Below, one piece after another: positions 1 to 6,149 of a stretch of DNA of 8,414 bases. The translations under genes were made by a program, and so were the position numbers. Under the pieces are notes generated by a model. It was not told where the DNA came from. It did not search any database and saw nothing but the letters and a program-made list of their open reading frames with translations. This stretch comes from Proteiniphilum sp. (GTDB lineage Bacteria; Bacteroidota; Bacteroidia; Bacteroidales; Dysgonomonadaceae): the NCBI GenBank assembly GCA_016649795.1, contig JAENWZ010000083.1:1-8414 (forward strand). Direction: 5' to 3'. The first letter of the stretch is position 1; each line of letters begins with the position of its first letter.

Positions 1-657
1 AATCTTTACCCCGTCATTCTCGTAGCTGAACTTTTTGATGGAGGTGTGATCATACACCTGCATCCCCTTTTCATGATTTCTTCTTATCAGCTCATGTGCA
101 GCCTTGAATGCGTCGATAGATGCCCCCTCTTCAGAGAGGATGCCGGGATGTGATTCCATGTGATAACGTACTTTTATCTCTTCCGACGTGAGCCATTCAA
201 CATGAAAGCCATTCTTTTTTCTGTAATGGTACTCCTTCTCCAGATCAGCAACCGCTTTTTCTGAGTGAGCGACCTGCAGTGATTTTTTTCGCTTGAATCC
301 TGCATCAATGCGCTCTTTCTTCACTATCGATTCCAATGTGTCGATAGAATGAATTCCGGCCCTGTAGCATGCTGTCGCTCCCTCTTCACCTATCAATTGT
401 GCAAGCTTAACCATTGGGACATCTATTTCGTACTGAAGCATGGAGGTGGTGGCCGCTGAGCTGCCGGTGGCCACATCGCGCTTGTCAATAACAACTGTAC
501 TGTATCCGGCATTATGTAGGGTGTGGCTTATCAGTGCACCCGTGATGCCGCTGCCTATTACTGCAATATCACATTCAATATTCTCCTGCAGAGAGGGGTA
601 GCTATAAAGAATACCGTTTTTCAAAAGCCAGAATGATTCGGGAGATCGTAATTCCAT
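1..657 (-). CDS. FAD-dependent oxidoreductase, DAO family (3' part beyond window)
   Basis: This is the N-terminal 219 residues of a flavoprotein read on the minus strand; the frame stays open to base 1, so the C-terminal part lies outside. It begins MELRSPESFWLLKNG, a typical opening for Bacteroidota members of the family. Residues 30-58 form the Rossmann dinucleotide-binding fold: strand IAVIG, the GxGxxG loop GSGITG at 35-40, and an acidic residue (D58, in VVID) closing the second strand to hold the FAD ribose. The next segment, GSSAATTSMLQYE (65-77), matches the conserved FAD-contacting stretch of DadA/glycine-oxidase-like DAO proteins. The family oxidises amines or amino acids, but the substrate-binding half is mostly missing, so no substrate can be named. 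The ATG at 657 fits the family start; no clear Shine-Dalgarno is seen. It is cytoplasmic, with no signal peptide. Confidence 0.85.
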   Translation of the reverse strand, partial: MELRSPESFWLLKNGILYSYPSLQENIECDIAVIGSGITGALISHTLHNAGYSTVVIDKRDVATGSSAATTSMLQYEIDVPMVKLAQLIGEEGATACYRAGIHSIDTLESIVKKERIDAGFKRKKSLQVAHSEKAVADLEKEYHYRKKNGFHVEWLTSEEIKVRYHMESHPGILSEEGASIDAFKAAHELIRRNHEKGMQVYDHTSIKKFSYENDGVKI

Positions 658-734
658 CAGCGTAATTATTAATTGATTGGTAACTGATGTTAGAACATTA
701 ACAGGATATGTTTTGTTGCGATGATAACAGTTAA

Positions 735-1274
735 TTACTGCTGTTTGTTGAAGTCTTCTATAAAGCCTAATGTGAGCCAGTTGGCGACAGCCTGGCGGTT
801 ATTGCTGTCGAGAATACGTCTGCGGTCGAGGGAGTGCTGGAAGTTTCCCACCTCCACCATGATGGCGGGAGGATCCATTTCGCGGAGAATGTAGAGGTCG
901 CGGTGACTCACATTCCCTGAAAATCCGCGTCCGGGTTGATGTTCATCGTACTTAGCCTTCATCTGTTCTCTCAAAGTGTAGGAGGTGAGCCTGCTCAGCG
1001 GATTATCGGCATGATAGAGAAAGAGATCGATTTGTCGTTTTGGATTTCGGCTATCGATATGTATCTCCAACGCACGGACATAATCAAACTTCTCTTTATC
1101 CTCCCTGTACAGTTCGTTCACCTTGTCAACCCGCTGTTTCAACCGGTCGATCTGTGATTTTGGTATCGGATCACCCATACAGGTCTCATCCTTGTCGTTC
1201 TCCAGATAGCGCTCATCTCTTATACCATCGTTCTCATCCTCTATAATCACGTAGACCGTGGCACCATGTGACAT
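735..1274 (-). pseudogene. N-acetylmuramoyl-L-alanine amidase (Amidase_3), 5'-truncated
   Basis: The 179-residue frame matches the C-terminal part of zinc-dependent Amidase_3 enzymes, which cut the bond between N-acetylmuramic acid and the peptide stem of peptidoglycan. Visible landmarks are SHGATVYVI (2-10), the third zinc ligand in EIHIDSR (H72), GRGFSGNVSHRDLYILRE (115-132), the catalytic-type glutamate in MVEVGNFQ (E141), and a C-terminal RQAVANWLTLGFIEDF helix. The DPGHGG-type segment and the following glutamate, which supply the first two zinc ligands, are absent. An in-frame TGA lies only 12 bases before the ATG, and the other two frames upstream show no amidase-like sequence. There is no signal peptide, although these enzymes normally act in the periplasm. 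I infer a remnant produced by loss of the 5' half. The alternative is a short expressed protein without amidase activity. It lies 77 bases upstream of the oxidoreductase gene on the same strand. Confidence 0.7.
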
Positions 1275-1347
1275 CAGGTTACGTCATATAGAAAGAACCT
1301 ATAATAGATTTTAACCTTTATTCGGAACCAGTTGTTTAGATTATTAC

Positions 1348-1355
1348 TACCTTTG
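1348..1355 (+). promoter_or_regulatory. Bacteroidetes -7 promoter element (TACCTTTG) for the metK leader
   Basis: TACCTTTG is a perfect match to the Bacteroidota -7 consensus TAnnTTTG. A TTG at 1332-1334 lies upstream, but its 13-base spacing is shorter than the usual 19-21, so no good -33 box is claimed. Transcription would start near 1360-1363, about ten bases before the riboswitch candidate. This geometry supports both calls. Confidence 0.6.
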
Positions 1356-1370
1356 TACCTATAATCACAA

Positions 1371-1420
1371 TGTGGAAAGATTTGAACTGCTTGCAACCAC
1401 AGAAAAAAATGCTAAAAACC
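1371..1420 (+). ncRNA. SAM-II riboswitch (candidate) in the metK leader
   Basis: The segment follows the SAM-II (metA motif) layout, an H-type pseudoknot that binds S-adenosylmethionine. Stem P1 is TGTGG (1371-1375) with CCACA (1397-1401). The loop contains GATTTGAA (1379-1386) then CTTGCAA (1390-1396), resembling the conserved GAUUUAA and UUGCA blocks of known members. The 3' arm ATGCTAAAA (1409-1417) corresponds to the conserved GCUAAAA tail; its TGC (1410-1412) can pair with GCA (1393-1395) to close the pseudoknot as P2. The match is from memory of the family, and P2 looks short. The position, directly after a promoter element and upstream of the SAM synthetase gene, gives an obvious feedback role. 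Unlike many SAM-II elements, it ends about 157 bases before the start codon instead of next to it. Confidence 0.75.
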
Positions 1421-1445
1421 TGTTTCTGCATTTCTTTTTTCTTTT
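1407..1445 (+). terminator. Possible leader terminator or aptamer-competing hairpin
   Basis: AAATGC (1407-1412) is complementary to GCATTT (1428-1433), with a possible inner AAA/TTT pairing around a CCTG loop. The pyrimidine-only run 1431-1445 (TTTCTTTTTTCTTTT) follows. This resembles a weak intrinsic terminator. The 5' arm reuses the bases of the riboswitch's 3' arm, so the hairpin and the pseudoknot cannot form together. The stem is A/T-rich, so termination efficiency is uncertain. Confidence 0.35.
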
Positions 1446-1491
1446 GCTTCGGTTTTCTATACTCTCCAGTTGTATAAAATATTTAACGTTT

Positions 1492-1531
1492 GGGTGACGA
1501 TAATCACCTCTTTGTTTATTTCGATATAAAC
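1492..1531 (+). promoter_or_regulatory. Two small leader hairpins upstream of metK
   Basis: GGTGA (1493-1497) pairs with TCACC (1504-1508) over a six-base loop, extendable by a G-T pair, and is followed by TCTTTGTTTATTT. GTTTAT (1514-1519) then pairs perfectly with ATAAAC (1526-1531). The first could be a second weak terminator or part of an expression platform. Their role is inferred only from position inside the leader. Confidence 0.3.
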
Positions 1532-1577
1532 GGAGAGAACCTGTTTTATTTATGCCCAATTTTATAAAGAAAAGAAC

Positions 1578-2882
1578 ATGCATTATCTCTTTACCTCCGA
1601 ATCGGTGTCTGAAGGACACCCTGATAAAGTAGCCGATCAGATATCGGATGCTTTACTTGACGAGTTTCTGGCTTACGACCGCGACTCGAAAGTAGCTTGC
1701 GAAACCCTGGTAACCACCGGACAGGTGGTTCTTGCGGGTGAAGTAAAATCTCAAACATACGTGGATGTAGCGGAAGTGGCACGCGATGTGATTGCCAGGA
1801 TTGGATATACGAAGAGTGAATACCGCTTCGAGGCACAATCATGCGGTGTATTCTCCAGTATTCATGAGCAATCTGATGATATTAACCGCGGTGTGGATCA
1901 GAAAGAGGATCCAATGGATCAGGGAGCGGGTGACCAGGGGATGATGTTCGGTTACGCCACCAACGAAACCGGGAACTATATGCCTTTGCCGCTCGATCTG
2001 AGTCATGCACTTCTGCTGGAGCTTGCCAATATTCGCAAGAACGAGCCTGAGCTGATGCCTTATCTCCGTCCTGATGCCAAATCTCAGGTGACGGTGGAAT
2101 ACGACGAGGAGGGCACACCACAGCGTATTGTTACCATTGTTCTCTCCACGCAACATGACGAGTTTGAAATTCCGAAGGAAAATACAAAAGAGGCAGCACT
2201 GGAGGCCGATAAAAGGATGCAATCACGCATTAAATCTGATGTAAAGACGATTCTTATCCCCCGGGTTAAGGCACAGTATAAAGGGCGGAAAGATATTCTC
2301 AAGCTGTTTGAGGGTGATATTACCTATCACGTGAATCCAACAGGCAAATTCGTAATTGGCGGTCCACACGGTGATACAGGACTGACCGGCCGCAAGATTA
2401 TTGTGGATACCTATGGAGGAAAAGCTCCTCACGGCGGAGGTGCTTTCTCAGGCAAAGACCCCTCCAAGGTAGACAGATCGGCGGCCTATGCTGCACGACA
2501 TATCGCCAAAAATATGGTGGCGGCAGGTGTGGCCTCAGAGATGCTGATTCAGCTCTCCTATGCCATTGGTGTTGCTGAGCCTATGAGTATCTTCGTGGAT
2601 ACCTACGGTAAAAGCAATCTGAAAATCTCGGATGCGGAGATTGCCCAAAGAATAAGAACGATGTTCGATTTGCGTCCAAAAGCGATTGAACAACGGTTGA
2701 AACTGCGCAACCCGATCTACTTTGAAACAGCTTCCTACGGCCATATGGGTCGTGAACCGAAAGTGGTGAAGAAGGTGTTTAAATCGCGCTACATGCCTGA
2801 AACGATAACTGTTGAGGTAGAGCTATTCACCTGGGAGAACCTGGATTATGTCGATCAAATCAGGAAAGAGTTTGGATTATAA
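1578..2882 (+). CDS. metK: S-adenosylmethionine synthetase (methionine adenosyltransferase)
   Basis: The enzyme makes S-adenosylmethionine from methionine and ATP, releasing phosphate and diphosphate, and acts as a cytoplasmic homotetramer. The 434-residue protein is complete. It opens with the family N-terminus SESVSEGHPDKVADQISDA (7-25), containing the active-site H14, D16 and K17. Signature 1, GAGDQGMMFGYA (116-127), and signature 2, the phosphate-binding loop GGGAFSGKD (286-294), are both intact, and the third domain ends in the usual short C-terminal helix. It is longer than the 384-residue E. coli enzyme, as is usual in Bacteroidota. The ATG at 1578 is the only sensible start, because the conserved HYLFTSES motif follows at once. 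The preceding bases are A-rich with no Shine-Dalgarno. A SAM-II-like riboswitch in the leader suggests feedback by the product. Its last 35 bases overlap the LOG-family gene. Confidence 0.97.
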   Translation: MHYLFTSESVSEGHPDKVADQISDALLDEFLAYDRDSKVACETLVTTGQVVLAGEVKSQTYVDVAEVARDVIARIGYTKSEYRFEAQSCGVFSSIHEQSDDINRGVDQKEDPMDQGAGDQGMMFGYATNETGNYMPLPLDLSHALLLELANIRKNEPELMPYLRPDAKSQVTVEYDEEGTPQRIVTIVLSTQHDEFEIPKENTKEAALEADKRMQSRIKSDVKTILIPRVKAQYKGRKDILKLFEGDITYHVNPTGKFVIGGPHGDTGLTGRKIIVDTYGGKAPHGGGAFSGKDPSKVDRSAAYAARHIAKNMVAAGVASEMLIQLSYAIGVAEPMSIFVDTYGKSNLKISDAEIAQRIRTMFDLRPKAIEQRLKLRNPIYFETASYGHMGREPKVVKKVFKSRYMPETITVEVELFTWENLDYVDQIRKEFGL

Positions 2883-3459
2883 TGTAGTTGTATATTGTGC
2901 TTCCAGTCCGCAGATCGATCAACACTATTTCGATGCTGCGGCACGGTTGGGTGAGCTCCTCGCCCTGAATGGGATCACCTGTATCAATGGTGCAGGGAAA
3001 CAGGGATTGATGGGGGCTTTAAACGATTCAGTGCTGAGGCATGGCGGTAAAGTGAAAGGTATTATTCCCGGGTTTATGGTCGATGCCGGCTGGGGACATG
3101 ATCATCTGACTGAGACCATCGTCACTGATACTATTCATGAGCGTAAGGCTGCCATGGCGCATTACTCCAATGCAGCTATAGCACTGCCCGGAGGTGTCGG
3201 CACACTGGAAGAGCTAGCCGAGATCATCACATGGAAGCAGTTGGGATTATACAGTAATCCCATTGTTCTCCTCAATACAAATCATTACTACGACCACTTG
3301 CTCTCGTTTTTCGACAAGATGATTGAAGAGAAGTTCATGAAATCGGCTCATCGGGGAATATGGCAGGTGGCATCCTGCCCGGGAGAGGTGATCGATCTAC
3401 TTAAAAATTTCCCTGACTGGGACCCCTCTCTTACCAAATATCACGAAAAAGAGTTGTAA
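2848..3459 (+). CDS. LOG-family protein (cytokinin riboside 5'-monophosphate phosphoribohydrolase-like)
   Basis: This 203-residue Rossmann-fold protein belongs to the LOG / TIGR00730 group, whose characterised members hydrolyse N6-modified (or plain) AMP to a free base and ribose 5-phosphate. Diagnostic features are the nucleotide-binding stretch GAGKQGLMG (48-56), HERKAAM (97-103) with E98 and R99, and the signature PGGVGTLEE (114-122). A conserved tail follows: TWKQLGLYSNPIVLLN (128-143). The length is normal. The only in-frame ATG before the conserved strand NVVVYCASS is at 2848, inside metK in another frame, giving a 35-base overlap. A TTG at 2872 is a possible shorter start. The overlap suggests translational coupling with metK. 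In bacteria the physiological role is unclear; nucleotide salvage is plausible, and cytokinin production should not be assumed. Confidence 0.88.
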   Translation: MSIKSGKSLDYNVVVYCASSPQIDQHYFDAAARLGELLALNGITCINGAGKQGLMGALNDSVLRHGGKVKGIIPGFMVDAGWGHDHLTETIVTDTIHERKAAMAHYSNAAIALPGGVGTLEELAEIITWKQLGLYSNPIVLLNTNHYYDHLLSFFDKMIEEKFMKSAHRGIWQVASCPGEVIDLLKNFPDWDPSLTKYHEKEL

Positions 3460-3492
3460 ATTTGCGGAAAGTGACATAAACAGAGGAAAAAG

Positions 3493-4386
3493 GTGCCCTA
3501 CAACATAACCGATACAATCCAGGAATCTCTTCCATTTTTTTTGAAAGCGGAAGAGATTCAAGTCAAGCCCGATTCACTGCAGATGAATTTTGGCGGTTAT
3601 GAATTTCTTCCCACAGAGAGATCTCCTCTTTTTTTTGATGTCGATTCAACTGTTACAACTACAAGCCAATTATTACCGTCAGGTATCGCGGGTGCGACAA
3701 TGCCCTTTTCTCCCTGGGTCTCGAGTGTTATCTTCCTCCTGATCCTGCTCTGTTTTGTGTTGTTTGCTTTTATTTTTCATAAGGAAGGAGTTGCGCTGAC
3801 AGCCAGTTTCAAACAAATATTCACTTTTGGAAAGCGGACTGCTTTATTCCGGAAAGAGCAGGTAACGATTACTGAAGCATGGGGAGAGTTTTTTATGATT
3901 GTGCAGACCATCTTGATAGTCTCTCTCCTTCTCTTCACTTACCTGTGGGATAAAGGACTCTCCTCGCTCTCATTGAGAGGTCTCACGTTAAGTTTCCTTT
4001 TCATTTTTGTCTGTTTCTCCACTTTGGTAGGCCTGAAGTTTCTGATGTATAAAACAATCGGCAGCTTTTTTCTGCGAAGTGACATGAAGAACTGGATTAC
4101 ACAGTATTCACGGCTTTTTGAAATGCTCGGTATTGTCCTGTTTCTGCCGGTAGTATTTTACATCTATTTGCATGAGCTTAGGAATATTATATCTTTAATT
4201 TTTATTATACTCTTTTTTATCAGTCGGCTGGTGATAGTGATAGAGTTATTAAATATTTTTGTTAAAAATAAAGTCGGGATCTTTTATTTTTTTGCCTATC
4301 TTTGCGGGACTGAAATTGCGCCCTATTTACTATTCTATAAAGGAGTGCTATCAATCATAGGTTTTGCAGCAAATAACATTGTATGA
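3493..4386 (+). CDS. DUF4271 family multi-pass membrane protein
   Basis: This 297-residue inner-membrane protein has a hydrophilic N-terminal region of about 70 residues. About six hydrophobic segments follow, at roughly 76-95, 132-152, 162-186, 208-227, 231-257 and 262-284. The final segment carries FAYLCGTEIAPYLLFYK (267-283), the hallmark of the DUF4271 family, found in Bacteroidota and usually encoded directly before hemD. No function is established and no catalytic motif is visible. Translation probably starts at GTG 3493: AGAGGA (3482-3487) is a good Shine-Dalgarno five bases upstream, an in-frame TGA lies at 3472-3474, and the next Met (3583) would remove 30 residues. It starts 33 bases after the LOG-family gene, and its stop overlaps the hemD start as ATGA, indicating coupled expression. 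A heme-pathway link is inferred only from this linkage. Confidence 0.85.
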   Translation: MPYNITDTIQESLPFFLKAEEIQVKPDSLQMNFGGYEFLPTERSPLFFDVDSTVTTTSQLLPSGIAGATMPFSPWVSSVIFLLILLCFVLFAFIFHKEGVALTASFKQIFTFGKRTALFRKEQVTITEAWGEFFMIVQTILIVSLLLFTYLWDKGLSSLSLRGLTLSFLFIFVCFSTLVGLKFLMYKTIGSFFLRSDMKNWITQYSRLFEMLGIVLFLPVVFYIYLHELRNIISLIFIILFFISRLVIVIELLNIFVKNKVGIFYFFAYLCGTEIAPYLLFYKGVLSIIGFAANNIV

Positions 4387-5147
4387 ACGCCCGGAAAGTA
4401 AAGAAAATTCTTATTTCACAACCCAGACCCAATAGCGAAAAATCTCCCTATTTCGATATAGCGGAAAAGTATCATGTGGATGTACATTTCTATCCTTTTA
4501 TAAAGGTAGAGAGAGTATCAGTCAAAGAGTTTCGCCAGCAACGCATCAATATTCTGGATTTTACAGCGATCGTCTTCACTGCCAGAACTGCAGTTGATAA
4601 ATTCTTTTCTCTCTGTGAAGAGATGAAGATCACAATACCGGAAACCATGAAATATTTCTGTGTTTCAGAAACTGTCGCACTTTATCTTCAAAAGTATATC
4701 GTCTACCGGAAAAGAAAAATCTTTTTCAGCCAGACCGGTAAAATAGACGGATTAAACAATGCTTTTATGAAGCATTCCAGGGAAAAGTTTCTTTTACCTG
4801 TTCCCGAAGAACATAACGATGAGATTAGTTCTTATCTCGATGCAAGGAAGATTGATTACACCAAAAGTGTGATGTACAGAACGGTGAGCAATGCATTTGA
4901 AGAGGGTGAGCAATTGGACTACGATATGATCCTATTCTTCAGCCCGCTTGGAATCAACTCTTTATTGACAAATTTCCCCGAATTCAAACAGGGAGACATA
5001 GCCATTGGCTGTTTCGGCAATTCTACTGCCAAAACTGTAGTTGAAGCCGGCATGCGCCTCGACTGTGAAGCTCCGCAACCCGATTATCCATCAATGACGG
5101 CTGCGCTGGAGGCTTTTCTCAAAGAGAATCATAAAAATCATGCTTAA
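4383..5147 (+). CDS. hemD: Uroporphyrinogen-III synthase
   Basis: HemD closes and rearranges the linear tetrapyrrole hydroxymethylbilane into uroporphyrinogen III, the branch point to heme, siroheme and corrinoids, in the cytoplasm. The 254-residue length fits this two-domain family, whose sequence is poorly conserved. Recognisable elements are the opening strand KKILISQPRP (7-16), IVFTARTAVDKFF (63-75) corresponding to the FTSxNAV region, and ILFFSPLGINSLL (183-195), the matching element of domain 2. GCFGNSTAKTVVEAGM (209-224) and APQPDYPSMTAAL (230-242) form the conserved C-terminal G.T...... G and P......L region. The ATG overlaps the DUF4271 stop by four bases. It ends the plus-strand operon and converges on tatD. 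If the leader riboswitch controls the whole operon, hemD would respond to SAM; this is an inference. Confidence 0.88.
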   Translation: MNARKVKKILISQPRPNSEKSPYFDIAEKYHVDVHFYPFIKVERVSVKEFRQQRINILDFTAIVFTARTAVDKFFSLCEEMKITIPETMKYFCVSETVALYLQKYIVYRKRKIFFSQTGKIDGLNNAFMKHSREKFLLPVPEEHNDEISSYLDARKIDYTKSVMYRTVSNAFEEGEQLDYDMILFFSPLGINSLLTNFPEFKQGDIAIGCFGNSTAKTVVEAGMRLDCEAPQPDYPSMTAALEAFLKENHKNHA

Positions 5148-5149
5148 TT

Positions 5150-5170
5150 ACCGGTAACGATTCCGGTTTT
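5150..5170. terminator. Hairpin between convergent hemD and tatD stop codons
   Basis: ACCGG (5150-5154) and CCGGT (5163-5167) form a five-pair G/C-rich stem around an eight-base loop, followed by TTT on the plus strand. It fills almost exactly the 21-base gap between the hemD stop (ending 5147) and the tatD stop (starting 5169). It may act as a short terminator for both directions. The stem and T-run are short, so strength is uncertain. Confidence 0.5.
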
Positions 5171-5870
5171 AATCACTCTCTTCCTCTTCGCTCGGATAGT
5201 AAGGCTTAGGTGGTGGTAATGCAGGAAATATCCTCTTCACATTCTCTGCAATTCTTCCGGCAAACTCCTCCAGCTCCATATTCAGTGCCAGAGACGTTTG
5301 CAGATAGATCTCCCTGATAGTCATCTCATCCTCATCCGTCTCGCAAAAGAGCGAATCGGTTGGTATCAGCTGCATCGATTCCACATTGATATTGTCTCCG
5401 ATAGAAAAGAGAAATCCCTCTTTGATAAGTCGTTTTGTAAGCTCCGGCCTGCCGCGATAACCATGTATGATCCACGGTTGTGTCGGTCTGGTCTCTCTTC
5501 GCACCTGCATCAGCTCTTCCCAGGCTTTCACGCAGTGAATGATCACGGGTTTACCCAGTTTTTCTGAGAGCTCAATATGTTTTTTGAAAACAGCTGTTTG
5601 TACCTCGAAGGAGGGTCCTTTGAGCCGGTCCAGACCTGTCTCACCTATGGCTATGATACGCGGATTGGGTGCAATCTCATTCAGATAGGCCATCTGGGTG
5701 TCGCTGTCTTCGGAATACCACGGGTGGATCCCGCAGGAGAAAGCGTGACGGTCATACGGTTCTTTGGCTACTTCAAACTCAAGGGGGGATACATCGAAAA
5801 TACACGAGTGATAGGGATCATCGTTATCCTCGAGGAAAATCTGATGGGTGTGTACGTCGTAAAATTCCAT
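5169..5870 (-). CDS. TatD family metal-dependent hydrolase
   Basis: This 233-residue TIM-barrel protein carries the TatD metal ligands: the HxH motif near the N-terminus (H7, H9), the bridging glutamate in IGETGLD (E77), histidines in VIIHCVKAW (H112) and WIIHGYRG (H136), and the aspartate in ETDE (D179). TatD enzymes are cytoplasmic Mg-dependent nucleases or deoxyribonucleases; substrates of most paralogues are undefined. At 233 residues it is shorter than the roughly 260 of E. coli TatD and resembles the short Bacteroidota version found next to yidD. The C-terminal tail is proline-rich then acidic (PPPKPYYPSEEEESD). The ATG at 5870 lies three bases beyond the yidD stop, so it is translated from the rnpA-yidD-tatD transcript. 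Confidence 0.9.
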   Translation of the reverse strand: MEFYDVHTHQIFLEDNDDPYHSCIFDVSPLEFEVAKEPYDRHAFSCGIHPWYSEDSDTQMAYLNEIAPNPRIIAIGETGLDRLKGPSFEVQTAVFKKHIELSEKLGKPVIIHCVKAWEELMQVRRETRPTQPWIIHGYRGRPELTKRLIKEGFLFSIGDNINVESMQLIPTDSLFCETDEDEMTIREIYLQTSLALNMELEEFAGRIAENVKRIFPALPPPKPYYPSEEEESD

Positions 5871-5873
5871 GTG

Positions 5874-6149
5874 TTATATTTCCTCTGCTTTCGACCTGTT
5901 TTTCTTTCGCTTTGGCTCTGGAACAGGATCGTACCCCGATCCGCCCCATGGGTTGCAGCTTAAGATGCGCCTGGCAGACAGGTAAGTGCCCCTGAAAGGA
6001 CCATGTTTTTTTAATGCTTCTATCGTATATACTGAACAGCTGGGCGTATAGCGGCAACTGGGCGGTGTGAGCGGGGAGATTACAGCGCGGTAGAAATAGA
6101 CGGGAAGAAGTAAAATCCACGTCAGGAGATTCTTTAACCCTTTTAACAT
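5874..6149 (-). CDS. yidD: Membrane protein insertion efficiency factor YidD
   Basis: YidD is a small membrane-associated protein that helps YidC insert inner-membrane proteins. The 91-residue sequence has the family layout: an amphipathic/hydrophobic N-terminal helix (about 5-24), then ISPLTPPSCRYTPSCSVYTIEAL (24-46), a RGTYLSARRILSCNPW segment (53-68) and GGSGYDPVP (69-77). The three conserved cysteines are C32, C38 and C65. The tail is basic (KRKKNRSK). The start codon overlaps the rnpA stop by one base (TAATG), implying translational coupling, the usual arrangement of rnpA and yidD in bacteria. Confidence 0.95.
   Translation of the reverse strand: MLKGLKNLLTWILLLPVYFYRAVISPLTPPSCRYTPSCSVYTIEALKKHGPFRGTYLSARRILSCNPWGGSGYDPVPEPKRKKNRSKAEEI

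Larger units (their letters stand above)
1275..1577. other. 303-base gene-free leader region between amidase remnant and metK
   Basis: No convincing protein-coding sequence is seen on either strand. From left to right on the plus strand it holds the -7 promoter element (1348-1355), the SAM-II-like aptamer (1371-1420), a pyrimidine tract (1431-1445), a GGTGA/TCACC hairpin (1493-1508) and a GTTTAT/ATAAAC hairpin (1514-1531). An A-rich stretch follows immediately before the metK ATG. It also marks where the amidase coding sequence stops abruptly. Confidence 0.7.

Noticed and set aside
1297..1365. 9-base direct repeat ACCTATAAT at 1297-1305 and 1357-1365, exactly 60 bases apart
   Set aside because: Short and A/T-rich; no transposon ends or target-site duplication context, so it is not evidence for an insertion or for the deletion that truncated the amidase.
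1365..1619. 84-codon open frame on the minus strand in the metK leader
   Set aside because: It overlaps the riboswitch candidate and the metK start, has a biased Lys/Arg/Ser/Phe composition from A/T-rich leader sequence, and resembles no family or the missing amidase half.
1552..1632. Short upstream frame (ATG 1552, TAG 1630-1632) overlapping the metK start
   Set aside because: No ribosome-binding site at proper distance, and the peptide has no leader-peptide pattern such as a Met run; probably chance.
1839..2302. Minus-strand open frames inside metK
   Set aside because: Antisense shadows of a strongly conserved gene with no family resemblance.
5298..5995. Several long plus-strand open frames opposite tatD and yidD
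   Set aside because: Opposite-strand shadows of well-supported genes; no recognisable domains and no plausible start signals.
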